A stretch of 34,156 nt of DNA, taken from NCBI GenBank assembly GCA_024400565.1, contig JAKSMQ010000021.1, positions 1 through 34,156 on the forward strand. Reading direction: 5' to 3'. Within the stretch, counting starts at the first letter, position 1, and each line of letters starts with the position of its first letter. The translations under genes were made by a program, and so were the position numbers. Of the stretch, positions 1 to 7,717 are shown in pieces. This DNA is from Bacteroidales bacterium. Lineage in GTDB: Bacteria; Bacteroidota; Bacteroidia; Bacteroidales; P3. A model generated the notes under the pieces. The model worked only from the letters and a program-made list of their open reading frames with translations, made no database searches and had not been told where the DNA came from.

Positions 1-164
1 AATTTTTCCTACATTTGCAGGAGTAGTTGCATTTTGGTCTGGAATCTACACCATTTACTTGGATGGTAATTCTTTTACTTGTTTCTTTGTTCTTGATTAT
101 CTGTTATTTATTGCAAAATACATACATACAAGCATACTGACAGGGACACGATTGCTAAGAAATA

Positions 165-199
165 TTTTGCCGTTTGTTACAAATTTCGTATCTTTGCAT
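165..199 (+). promoter_or_regulatory. Bacteroidota-type promoter, near-leaderless
   Basis: A TTTG at 166-169 is followed after exactly 19 bases by TATCTTTG at 189-196. This is the -33/-7 arrangement known for Bacteroidota sigma-70 promoters (TTTG and TAnnTTTG). The expected transcription start, 3 to 7 bases after the -7 box, lies at about 199-203, and the ATG of the next gene is at 206, so the transcript would have almost no 5' leader. Confidence 0.7.
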
Positions 200-205
200 C
201 TGAAT

Positions 206-478
206 ATGATAGAGATAAAGAATATACAAGGAGAAGTAATCGCCAAGGTTGATGCAGAAAAGCTATATTTTGCAGACTTGTCGAATCTCGACCTTAGAGG
301 AGCAGACTTTAAGGGAGAGTGCCTTGCTTGGACATATTTCTCGGGTGCAAATCTGGAAGGTGCAGACCTACGAGGGGCAAACCTATGTCAGGCAGGTATA
401 GACTTGTACCAATTAGAGAAAGCAATAACCGACCAATATACGGTATTCCCGGAAGAGCGAGAGTTCTGTCATATATAG
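206..478 (+). CDS. small pentapeptide-repeat protein
   Basis: A 90-residue protein. Residues about 20-55 contain consecutive A(D/N)LxG-type pentapeptides (ADLSN, LDLRG, ADFKG, then a break, ANLEG, ADLRG, ANLCQ). Such repeats fold as a right-handed quadrilateral beta-helix. Small pentapeptide-repeat proteins have varied and mostly unknown roles, so no specific function is claimed. There is no signal peptide, so it should be cytoplasmic. The reading frame stays open upstream to the window edge, but the ATG at 206 is preferred because it opens a typical N-terminus (MIEIKN) and lies just after a strong promoter; the upstream translation does not look like a conserved protein. The C-terminal 35 residues are not repeats. 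No neighbour suggests a role. Confidence 0.7.
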   Translation: MIEIKNIQGEVIAKVDAEKLYFADLSNLDLRGADFKGECLAWTYFSGANLEGADLRGANLCQAGIDLYQLEKAITDQYTVFPEEREFCHI

Positions 479-523
479 TGCATATACCAACAGCAAGACA
501 TACTTCCTCAACAAAGGCTGGTT

Positions 524-600
524 CTATAGTGCCCGTATACTGGTCGTACACTGGTCGTACAGTGATTGTACCCCCAGGGGTACGGAAAGTATAAAGGCAT
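524..600. repeat. 11-bp-period array A with C/G palindrome
   Basis: Seven consecutive 11-base units in strict register: CTATAGTGCCC (524), GTATACTGGTC (535), GTACACTGGTC (546), GTACAGTGATT (557), GTACCCCCAGG (568), GGTACGGAAAG (579) and TATAAAGGCAT (590). Identity fades from the centre outward but the spacing never slips. Positions 568-583 form a near-perfect palindrome, GTACCCC and GGGGTAC around a 2-base centre. Confidence 0.8.
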
Positions 601-892
601 AGTTCCGTTGCAACTAAATCAATACCAACTCCAATACCTTATGCTATGTCGATATTGTTTTATGATATACTTAACTAATTAATAGTTAGATAAATATATG
701 GATATAAACGATTTTGGCACCCTCGAGAAATCAACTGAAACAACTGAAACTGAAACGCTACGGATGGAATATGTTTGTCTAAGAAGCTCAATGGCAACAG
801 GATACAGTATCGCCCGAGCCCAATTTCGCGAGAAGACTAATCTCAAAAGGGACTCCTTTTTGCTACGGAAATCTGCTCGATGGTCTCCAGAT

Positions 893-958
893 AGCGCATA
901 GGGAGCATATAAACAGCATATAGAGTGCATACAAACAGCACATAGGGGGCACTATAAG
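893..958. repeat. 11-bp-period array B, left arm of an inverted pair
   Basis: Six 11-base units in register: AGCGCATAGGG (893), AGCATATAAAC (904), AGCATATAGAG (915), TGCATACAAAC (926), AGCACATAGGG (937) and GGCACTATAAG (948). The stretch 896-920 is complementary to 988-1012 in the facing array at about 23 of 25 positions. Confidence 0.8.
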
Positions 959-975
959 TGGACGGCTGACTCTTT

Positions 976-1030
976 TTGTGCTTCAATTGTGCTGTTTATG
1001 TGCTCCCTATGCCGAGTCTGCATACTCTCA
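976..1030. repeat. 11-bp-period array B', right arm of an inverted pair
   Basis: Five units in register: TTGTGCTTCAA (976), TTGTGCTGTTT (987), ATGTGCTCCCT (998), ATGCCGAGTCT (1009) and GCATACTCTCA (1020). It faces array B across 17 bases; the two could pair as a long imperfect hairpin. Confidence 0.7.
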
Positions 1031-1296
1031 ATTGCCATATAATTGACCCGAATGCAATCTCCGGTCTGCGGGCAACTATTATCTATTGGGAATCCCTAAA
1101 ACGGGTTTAATTCATAAAATATGTTAAAACATTGGTTTTGCTTGCAACAAAATGGCAGTCTTCTACGTCTATTAGATCAAAGGAGATTTTATATATGGTC
1201 AGTAACGGAGCAGACAGACCTCTTTGCGCGAGTGGCGCAGAAGAGATTACCCCTAGCCGGGTCGGCCTTCCCTCAAGGAAGCTGTTAGCCTCGGCA

Positions 1297-4200
1297 ATGT
1301 ATAGGAGCATCAGGAATGTGCTCTTGCTTTCGGTTGCTTTGCTATTGTCTGTTGTCTGCTCTGCTCAGGATACCATTATGATTGTGCACGACAGCGTGTC
1401 GAATGAACGTATCCCTTTTCCCAACAATAAATACACTTGGACAGAAATGATATACAGGGCCGATGAGATAGGAAGGCCAGGTGTTATTTCGACCATTTCT
1501 TTTCAGCTAACCACTCCCGCATACGCGTCTTATTCAATGGGCGAGATTAATGTCTATATGGCCGAAAGAAGCAGCATGGCTTTTTCTAGTTCGTCAGACT
1601 GGACTTACGATACAGATTTGACATTGGTCTACTCATCACCAAATCATTTTGTTAGTGCCTCCGATCCGTGGTTTACCTTCGAGCTGCAGACTCCATATAA
1701 CTATTCGGGTGACGGCAATCTGGTTGTTATTGTTGCCAGAAAAAGTGATTATTCCACAACTCCTTTATTTAAATGCCATAGCGATACCTATAGTTCGGTG
1801 TTAAGCAGATCGTCGAATTATATTAATTATGGAGTGTATTGTCGCATAAATGGCTCTCTGCTGAGTTTTCGACCCAATATGATGCTCACTATGGAGTGTG
1901 ATTATGAGATTTGGAGTCGAGAGGTTTCGAATATTACTGCTACTTCGGCCGACATCAGCTGGACTGATTCCAGTTCAGCTACCCAATGGACAGTAGAATA
2001 CGGAACAATGCTCAACAGTCTGAACCAGCACATAACTACCGATGTGCCGCAGGTTACTCTGACCAACCTTATGTCTGACACAAACTATTATTTTACGGTA
2101 AAGAATAATGCGAATACCAACGACAGCGTAGGCCGTTGTTCCTCGAATCTGTCGTTCCATACTTTGTGCGATACCATTGGCGTTACCTTGATACATGATG
2201 TAGCAACGGGCCGGTTGGTAGTTGATACGGGTTCTTGTATCGATACTGTTGTCCTTACAGGAGGTACATCCGATGTGAATAATTATGTGGTAATAAAGAA
2301 CGGCTTTCATGGTACGGTAGTGCTTCGGAATCTGGATATGAGCTTCTTGTTGCAATATGGGGGGAACAATTCGCCCATCCGTGTGGAGGGAAGTTCCGTG
2401 TCGAATATGAGTGCCAATACGGAAGTGAACTTTATTCTGGACGGAAATAATTCCATAACGAACCTCGATAGAGGGAGGGCCTGCATACAAGTGGATCAGG
2501 GTACAACGGTTCGGTTCTCGGCCATCGATCCTGATGACAATTCAAGTGGAACGCTTTGTGTCAAACAATTGAATCAGAGAGGAGGAGCAGCTATTGGAAG
2601 TATAGAAAGGTCGGTAGGAAGTTCGTGGGGAACCTATGTTTCAGAGCCGATCTATTCCGCTCCGAATATATGGGGACAAGACGATTCTGTAGCGGGTGGC
2701 AATATCGTAATATCCAGCGGTCTTTACATGATAAAAGGCGGACATGGTGCCGGCATAGGCGGCGGACATGGCGTTTACTACGACGGCATGATCCTGATAT
2801 ACGGAGGGGAGGTAAGAGCCAGTACTATCTACCATGCAGCCGGAATAGGAAGTGGCTGTCCAACGGGAGCAGGCGTAGTGGCTAACAATACACTCCATAG
2901 CAGTATTATCGTATTGCCCCCGGCTCATGTTGAAGCCGTGGGGGCAATGGGAGTCAATCAGATTGCTCCATCGCTCGGACTTGCCGGCAGCAGGAGTATC
3001 GTCTACATAGGAGACCCCAACAGCCCGCTCATTCGGATCAGGACCAGCGACTACAGACCGAATGTGGGAGTCTATCTCGATCTGTCGAAGAATGAAACTA
3101 TAACCAATGTGATTCAGGCTCTTGTCGACTCCTTGACGCTCGACATTAGTGCCATTCGGGTCGGGACTACAGACAGCACGGGCGTATTCTCCTTCCATGG
3201 CGTATTTCAAGATTCTACCATCATCTTTACCGATGCCGTATCAGAATCGGGTATGCCGTATGAGAAAATCAATACGGTTATTACCGATGGCGGCACGGTG
3301 GTGTTGAATCCTGAAGCGGGAAACATGGCTATGCCATACTATCGTCCAGACCATCTTTTGGTGGGATATTCGGATGCCGAAGCCCAAAACGAGTCTCATG
3401 TGATGAAGATAACCTACTCCTCTCCATTGGACATTACGGATATAACCTTCAGGCTGAACAAAGGCGACACAAGTGACTTCCAGGGTTTGGAGTTTTATGG
3501 GCCGGACAGCACTTCCGCTATAGCCCTGCCCACCCAGCTTACGGCAGGCGATGTGGTATATGTGAGGAGTGTGCTGAAACCCGATAAGCCTGTCGGCGGC
3601 TATGACGATGTGTTGCACATAGAATGCACCTATGCCAACTCCACAAAAGGCATCTTTGAACAAAGAATAAACCAGTATGTGGTTTGTCTCGATACGATTA
3701 TGCTGTGTGATTCTACCAGATATACGCTTCCTGGCGGAAATGTTGTAACTGCTACAGGATTATATTTCGACACTATATCGACCTCTTATACTATTGCAGG
3801 ACATAGAGATACCATTGCGGTTTGCAATAATGAGAATCTTATCATCGATAAACCTGATACCCGTGTGCATCAGGATAGCGTATCGTATCACTATGTCGAA
3901 TTCAATATGATGCCGAAAGATACCCTCGTCGCAAGAATCTGCGATAGTATAATGTGGATGGATTCCACATTCTTCGTCTCGGGAAACTACCATTATCCCT
4001 ATCTGACGGAAGACGGCTATTGCGACTCGATGCATTATCTCTCGCTGGGTGTTTATCCTTCGTACAACGATACGATTGTCGACGAAGGATGTCAGGGCAC
4101 AGTCTATGAGATTCTGGACTTTACGGTCGACACTACAGGTGTCTATACTCATTACAACCAAAGTATCCACCAATGCGATAGTGTGTCGGTTTTGGATTTC

Positions 4201-4797
4201 ACGATACACCCCTCTTACAACGACACTATCGTAGCGTCTACATGCGACCTTCCTTATGAGGGAAATGGGTTCTATGCAGAAGAGTCGGGCATCTATCATC
4301 GGTATCTGAAGACGGTACAATATGGATGCGACAGTCTGAGACATCTCATCTTTAGGCGCAATCCGGTTTATAACGATACCGCCATAGGCGAGATTTATTA
4401 CGACCAGATCTATACCGGATACGATTTCCATGAGAACACGGAGGGATTCTATATCCATCAGTATACCGACGAAAACGGATGCGACAGCATTCAGAATCTC
4501 GACCTGCGGGTTATCCACCTGAGGTTTCCCAATATGGTGACTCCCAATGGGGATGGCATCAACGATGTGTATGAGGTTATAGACCTCTGTAGGGCGGAGA
4601 TGTTCAATTACACCTGTCTGTGGATTTATGACCGTACGGGTCGCAAGATATTCGAGAAGGAGAATATCCGAAGTATGGAGGATTTCTGGGATCCCAACAA
4701 GACCGGTTCGCCAACGGGGACCTATTTCTTCCGCTTTGTCGGACGAGCCCTGTTCAGGGTAATCGAGCATAAGGGCGTCATAGAGGTGTTGCGCTAA
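1297..4797 (+). CDS. T9SS type B secreted multidomain surface protein
   Basis: A 1166-residue protein exported through Sec and then the type IX system. Order: signal peptide (1-24, hydrophobic LLLSVALLLSVVCSAQ); an all-beta N-terminal domain (about 26-195) also present in the giant adhesin at 29092; fibronectin III (about 205-285, ending in TNYYFTV); a Gly-rich region (about 290-590) with GAGIGGG and HAAGIGSG turns typical of beta-helical carbohydrate-binding proteins; an Ig-like stretch; four to five repeats of about 60 residues marked by YNDTI and CDS (about 800-1075); and a gliding-motility-type C-terminal domain (1079-1166) beginning FPNMVTPNGDGINDVYE with GTYFFRF near the end. The start was chosen for the signal peptide; an in-frame ATG at 1195 with an SD-like sequence would add 34 residues. 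Adhesion or glycan binding is inferred. Confidence 0.88.
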   Translation: MYRSIRNVLLLSVALLLSVVCSAQDTIMIVHDSVSNERIPFPNNKYTWTEMIYRADEIGRPGVISTISFQLTTPAYASYSMGEINVYMAERSSMAFSSSSDWTYDTDLTLVYSSPNHFVSASDPWFTFELQTPYNYSGDGNLVVIVARKSDYSTTPLFKCHSDTYSSVLSRSSNYINYGVYCRINGSLLSFRPNMMLTMECDYEIWSREVSNITATSADISWTDSSSATQWTVEYGTMLNSLNQHITTDVPQVTLTNLMSDTNYYFTVKNNANTNDSVGRCSSNLSFHTLCDTIGVTLIHDVATGRLVVDTGSCIDTVVLTGGTSDVNNYVVIKNGFHGTVVLRNLDMSFLLQYGGNNSPIRVEGSSVSNMSANTEVNFILDGNNSITNLDRGRACIQVDQGTTVRFSAIDPDDNSSGTLCVKQLNQRGGAAIGSIERSVGSSWGTYVSEPIYSAPNIWGQDDSVAGGNIVISSGLYMIKGGHGAGIGGGHGVYYDGMILIYGGEVRASTIYHAAGIGSGCPTGAGVVANNTLHSSIIVLPPAHVEAVGAMGVNQIAPSLGLAGSRSIVYIGDPNSPLIRIRTSDYRPNVGVYLDLSKNETITNVIQALVDSLTLDISAIRVGTTDSTGVFSFHGVFQDSTIIFTDAVSESGMPYEKINTVITDGGTVVLNPEAGNMAMPYYRPDHLLVGYSDAEAQNESHVMKITYSSPLDITDITFRLNKGDTSDFQGLEFYGPDSTSAIALPTQLTAGDVVYVRSVLKPDKPVGGYDDVLHIECTYANSTKGIFEQRINQYVVCLDTIMLCDSTRYTLPGGNVVTATGLYFDTISTSYTIAGHRDTIAVCNNENLIIDKPDTRVHQDSVSYHYVEFNMMPKDTLVARICDSIMWMDSTFFVSGNYHYPYLTEDGYCDSMHYLSLGVYPSYNDTIVDEGCQGTVYEILDFTVDTTGVYTHYNQSIHQCDSVSVLDFTIHPSYNDTIVASTCDLPYEGNGFYAEESGIYHRYLKTVQYGCDSLRHLIFRRNPVYNDTAIGEIYYDQIYTGYDFHENTEGFYIHQYTDENGCDSIQNLDLRVIHLRFPNMVTPNGDGINDVYEVIDLCRAEMFNYTCLWIYDRTGRKIFEKENIRSMEDFWDPNKTGSPTGTYFFRFVGRALFRVIEHKGVIEVLR

Positions 4798-5135
4798 GGC
4801 TGATGGGGTAAGCCTGGACGGGTTCCTTGTTCCGAGGAGGGGAGTTGTATTTCTGCTCCTGATACAGGTTGTCCGTCAGGGCAGGAGTTATTCTTAGCAG
4901 GGAAAGTCTTTGCCGTAGGCAATAAAAAGGCAGTCGTTCTTATTTGTAGGGAAAGTCTTGGTCGGAGGCAATAAAAAGGGCAGGCTTTTTTCTTTGTAGG
5001 GAAAGTCTTAGTCGGAGGCAATAAAAAGGGTAGGAGGGACGTTATTATCTTTACAGGCCTGTATGTGGCGCTTCTCCCCGCAAGTTTGCCCAGGGACTGT
5101 CTGAAAAGAAACAAGAAATAATCCGGAATACCATT
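4798..5135. other. 338-bp gap with a 49/50-bp tandem repeat
   Basis: No gene is supported. The centre is the three-copy repeat annotated next. TATCTTTA at 5046-5053 resembles a -7 box with its last base changed and could serve the thiamine-binding gene at 5136. No terminator hairpin was seen after the surface protein gene. Confidence 0.5.
4898..5032. repeat. three-copy tandem repeat, 49/50-bp period
   Basis: A conserved core of about 33 bases begins at 4898, 4947 and 4997. Each copy starts (C/T)AGGGAAAGTCTT and ends GGCAATAAAAAGG. Spacers of about 16 bases between cores are T-rich and less conserved. Copies 2 and 3 are nearly identical in the core; copy 1 differs at a few positions. Neither strand gives a credible protein. 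Confidence 0.8.
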
Positions 5136-5441
5136 ATGTCTGTACTCATCCAGTTTGCTATGTTCCCCACCGACAAGGGCGAGAGTGTGAGCCCCTATGT
5201 TGGTCGTCTGTGGGATGTAATCAAGGCCTCGGGCTTCCCCTATCAGACCAACTCGATGTCTACTGCCGTAGAGACCGAAACGGTCGAAGAGGCCCTCGGA
5301 GTAGTGGCCGACTGCTACAACGCGCTCAAACCCGACTGCAACCGTGTCTATACAACCTTTACCATGGACGTGCGCCAGGATCACTCCAACTGTATGGAGA
5401 ACAAGGTCAAGTCGGCGCTCAACCACACCAGCAATCCTTAA
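5136..5441 (+). CDS. MTH1187/YkoF-type thiamine-binding protein
   Basis: A 101-residue protein of the MTH1187 (thiamine-binding, DUF77-like) family. The N-terminal strand SVLIQFAMFPTDKGESVSPYV, the central YQTNSMSTAVETETVEEAL and VYTTFTMDVRQDHSN near the C-terminus match the family pattern of a ferredoxin-like fold that binds thiamine or hydroxymethylpyrimidine-like ligands; usual length is about 100 residues, so it is complete. It is cytoplasmic. No thi gene, TPP riboswitch or transporter is visible nearby, so the link to thiamine rests on the family alone. The ATG is the first in frame; no SD is present. Confidence 0.82.
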   Translation: MSVLIQFAMFPTDKGESVSPYVGRLWDVIKASGFPYQTNSMSTAVETETVEEALGVVADCYNALKPDCNRVYTTFTMDVRQDHSNCMENKVKSALNHTSNP

Positions 5442-5546
5442 GCCCGCCATACTTCTTTCGGAGGACTTGCTGTTAATAAAATGAAAATTTGGGGTACTAA
5501 ATACTAAAATCCGGCAGATTGAGTTATTATATAAATGCTTTATTCT

Positions 5547-6239
5547 ATGAAAAGATTCTATCTCCGCATAATTCCTCTCCTGGTCATGCTCCTCGCTGGC
5601 TATGTGTCTGAGGCACAGCTGTTCAAGGTTTCAAAAAGCAAAGATCTCAAGGTGTCTGCCAACGTGACCCCCATCCAGATCTCCAATTCGGCAACCATCA
5701 TCGGACAGCCCGACTCGCGCGACAACAAGCTTGTTATGGCCGTTGTCTTTGAGGGCGATACCATTCCCTATATCATTCTGAAGACGGTCATGATTACGGG
5801 CAGCTCTTCGCTTCTCACACCCGAGGAGATCCGCAAGAACAAGAAGCTTATTGTCAACGTGAAGAAGATGCTCCCCTATGCCAAACTGGCCCGTCAGGAG
5901 CTGGACAAGGTAGAGAAGGAGGCCGGCAATCTTCCCAGCAAGGACCGCAAGGAGTATATCAAGAATATGGAGAAGGAGATGCTGGCTCAGTATACCGAAG
6001 AGCTGAAGAAGTTTACCATCTCGCAAGGCAAGGTGTTGCTGAAACTTGTGGACCGTGAGACTTCGCGCACATCGTATGTGATTGCCAAAGAGCTCAGAGG
6101 TAAGTTCCGCGCAGGTTTCTACCAGACTTTTGCCCGTCTGTTCGGATACAATCTGAAAGACCATTACGATCCCCGCCACAATAAGGAGGACAATCTGATA
6201 GAACGTATCGTGCTCACGGTAGAGGCCGGTAAGATATAA
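5547..6239 (+). CDS. DUF4294 family exported protein
   Basis: A 230-residue protein from the ATG at 5547. Residues 1-23 are a signal peptide (LRIIPLLVMLLAGYVSEAQ). The body matches DUF4294, a Bacteroidota-restricted family of unknown function: the opening VVFEGDTIPYIILKTVMI, a helical middle rich in Lys and Glu (about 90-160), and the end part KLVDRETSRTSYVIAKELRG with RAGFYQTFARLFGYNLKDHYDP. It is probably periplasmic. An in-frame ATG 12 bases upstream is possible, but the chosen one places the Lys-Arg n-region directly before the hydrophobic core. The peptidase gene follows after 35 bases, so the two may be co-transcribed. Confidence 0.8.
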   Translation: MKRFYLRIIPLLVMLLAGYVSEAQLFKVSKSKDLKVSANVTPIQISNSATIIGQPDSRDNKLVMAVVFEGDTIPYIILKTVMITGSSSLLTPEEIRKNKKLIVNVKKMLPYAKLARQELDKVEKEAGNLPSKDRKEYIKNMEKEMLAQYTEELKKFTISQGKVLLKLVDRETSRTSYVIAKELRGKFRAGFYQTFARLFGYNLKDHYDPRHNKEDNLIERIVLTVEAGKI

Positions 6240-6274
6240 AAGTCGGACCGCCAGTAGAATCTGCCCGCGCCGGT

Positions 6275-7198
6275 ATGATATTTCCAAGACTGTTATTCCT
6301 CATCGCTACGGGGACCCGCAAGCGGTTCAGAACTCTGATTCAGGTATCGTTGTGCCTGCTGATACTGCTTGGAGACACCCCGTTCGCCTTCTCAAACTCT
6401 ATAAGACCAAACATGAAAGCATTTATCTGTGTACCCGCATCGCCCATCCGCAAACAGGCTGCCGACGAAAGTGAGATTGTAAACCAGGCTCTTTTTGGCG
6501 AAACCGTGGAGATTCTCCAGATGCAGGGCCATTGGGCCAAGGTTCGTTGCTGTTACGACGGATATGAGGGCTATATGGATAGCAAGCAATACCGCCGACT
6601 GACGGACGAGGAAGCTGAGAAGGTGGAGGCGTGGAAGCTCATCGTTACCGAGCAGTTCGCTCAGATAGCTGTCTCCACGGCTCTGAAAGCCGACGGAACA
6701 GGCGAGACGGCCCCGATGCTGGTTCCTATGGGAGCACGTCTGCCTATGGATAGTGTGACCACGATTGCGGGCCTGGAAATACGCCATTCGCTCGCTCCCG
6801 GAGATACATCGGTATCTCTGCTCGGCCAGGCTTTTAAGTTCCTCAACGCGCCCTATCTCTGGGGCGGACGTACGATAATGGGTCTCGACTGCTCGGGATT
6901 TACGCAGGTGGTCTACAAGACGGTTGGAATCGCCCTCAAACGTGATGCCTCCCAGCAGGTTCGGCAGGGGGTAGAGGTGGCCCGCTTTGAGGATGCCAGG
7001 GTGGGAGATCTGATCTTCTTTGCTAACTCAAAGGGCTATATCATCCATGTCGGAATACTCATAAGTCCGTCCACAATTATGCATTGTTCGGGTCGTGTGA
7101 GAATCGACAGAGTAGATAAGAAGGGGTTATATAACAACGAGTTGGGACGTTATACGCACAATCTGGCGTCGATCAGGCGTGTGACTGACGGAAAATAA
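6275..7198 (+). CDS. NlpC/P60 cysteine peptidase with SH3-like domain
   Basis: A 307-residue cell-wall peptidase (C40 family) that probably cleaves peptide stems of peptidoglycan fragments, like dipeptidyl-peptidase VI and YkfC. A hydrophobic export segment (about 20-40) is followed by a bacterial SH3-like domain (about 48-105: PIRKQAADESEIVNQALFGE, GHWAKV, GYEGYM) and the NlpC/P60 domain (about 180-300). The catalytic triad is visible: Cys206 in LDCSGF, His258 in IIHVGI and His270 in MHCSGR. YLWGGRT just before the Cys is typical. An alternative start at 6413 (MKAFICV) would remove the export signal, so 6275 is preferred. It ends at 7198, convergent with the minus-strand unit ending at 7388. 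Confidence 0.88.
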   Translation: MIFPRLLFLIATGTRKRFRTLIQVSLCLLILLGDTPFAFSNSIRPNMKAFICVPASPIRKQAADESEIVNQALFGETVEILQMQGHWAKVRCCYDGYEGYMDSKQYRRLTDEEAEKVEAWKLIVTEQFAQIAVSTALKADGTGETAPMLVPMGARLPMDSVTTIAGLEIRHSLAPGDTSVSLLGQAFKFLNAPYLWGGRTIMGLDCSGFTQVVYKTVGIALKRDASQQVRQGVEVARFEDARVGDLIFFANSKGYIIHVGILISPSTIMHCSGRVRIDRVDKKGLYNNELGRYTHNLASIRRVTDGK

Positions 7199-7313
7199 TC
7201 CGCTGGATTTATTAGGCAAAAGCAAGATAAAGAGCTTTCTTCCGAAACGATGGGGGAATACTATACGTACGTTGTCCTCAATGTTGTCTTGTAACCTATG
7301 TCTGCTTTATTTC

Positions 7314-7411
7314 GAATTGCCTTGAGGCCTCTTTGGGAGGGCTAGATGAACTTTATTTAGAATTGACCTGAGGCCTCTTTGGGAGTACTAGACGTACCTT
7401 ATCTTGAATTG
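7314..7411. repeat. 46-bp tandem repeat overlapping a gene's 3' end
   Basis: GAATTG recurs at 7314, 7360 and 7406, exactly 46 bases apart. The block GAGGCCTCTTTGGGAG is the same in the first two copies. The third copy lies inside the 3' end of the minus-strand gene 7388-7702 and diverges after its first bases, so the last codons and stop of that gene are part of the repeat. Confidence 0.75.
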
Positions 7412-7702
7412 TCGGGTGACCTCTATCTCGGGCAGACCCTGGTCGTCGGGAGTATAGATAATCGACATTCCCCGATAGGCAGAAGGTATCCGGATGGTTG
7501 CTCCTTCGCTCAGAAGCCTGTCCCATTGGGGCAACCCAAAGTCGTAGGATGCCCCATAGAGAAGGATTCTGCAATTGGTATAGTCGAACTCGTAGAAGCC
7601 CCCTCCATAGCACTCGTCGAAAGCGCCTAGAAGCTCTTTGTGAAGGCCTACGTCGCCAAGGCGGAAATCTCCGCGGTCGGTAAGGATAAACTTTTGTGCC
7701 AT
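7388..7702 (-). CDS. conserved-looking hypothetical protein, 104 aa
   Basis: A 104-residue protein that I do not recognise. It has no signal peptide or membrane segment. The sequence is mixed alpha/beta with aromatic clusters (YGGGFYEFDY, GASYDFGLPQWD) and a beta-like end (GLPEIEVTRQFKIRY). The start codon (CAT at 7700-7702 on the plus strand) lies 15 bases after the fucosidase stop, so the two are probably co-transcribed. The C-terminal residues FKIRYV and the stop lie in a 46-bp tandem repeat, so the natural end of this protein may have been moved by the repeat. Confidence 0.62.
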   Translation of the reverse strand: MAQKFILTDRGDFRLGDVGLHKELLGAFDECYGGGFYEFDYTNCRILLYGASYDFGLPQWDRLLSEGATIRIPSAYRGMSIIYTPDDQGLPEIEVTRQFKIRYV

Positions 7703-7717
7703 AGAGGGTTCTAGATA

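Larger units (their letters stand above)
479..1296. other. 818-bp gap with 11-bp arrays, no convincing gene
   Basis: This gap holds three 11-bp-period arrays (524-600, 893-958 and 976-1030, annotated separately). A 67-codon plus-strand frame at 698-901 is ignored because its translation resembles no protein and it runs into the second array. An SD-like AAAGGAGA at 1179-1186 precedes an ATG at 1195 that is in frame with the next gene. Confidence 0.6.

Noticed and set aside
524-600. Intrinsic terminator for the pentapeptide gene
   Set aside because: The palindrome has a 2-base centre, too short for an RNA loop, and no U-run follows.
698-901. A 67-codon plus-strand frame in the first gap
   Set aside because: No protein-like pattern; its end lies in an 11-bp array and there is no promoter box before it.
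893-1030. CRISPR array
   Set aside because: Units are 11 bases with no spacers and no cas genes are present. The same holds for the other 11-bp arrays.
1195-4797. Start of the T9SS cargo gene at 1195 with an SD-like AAAGGAGA
   Set aside because: It would put 34 polar residues before a good signal peptide, and Bacteroidota rarely depend on SD sequences. It is kept only as an alternative.
5136-5441. TPP riboswitch before the thiamine-binding gene
   Set aside because: No CTGAGA or related conserved core was found in 4798-5135.
4794-5450. A 218-codon minus-strand frame
   Set aside because: It opposes the thiamine-binding gene and then reads through the 49/50-bp repeat; the apparent protein repeat (FPTKKK, FPAKNN) only reflects that DNA repeat.
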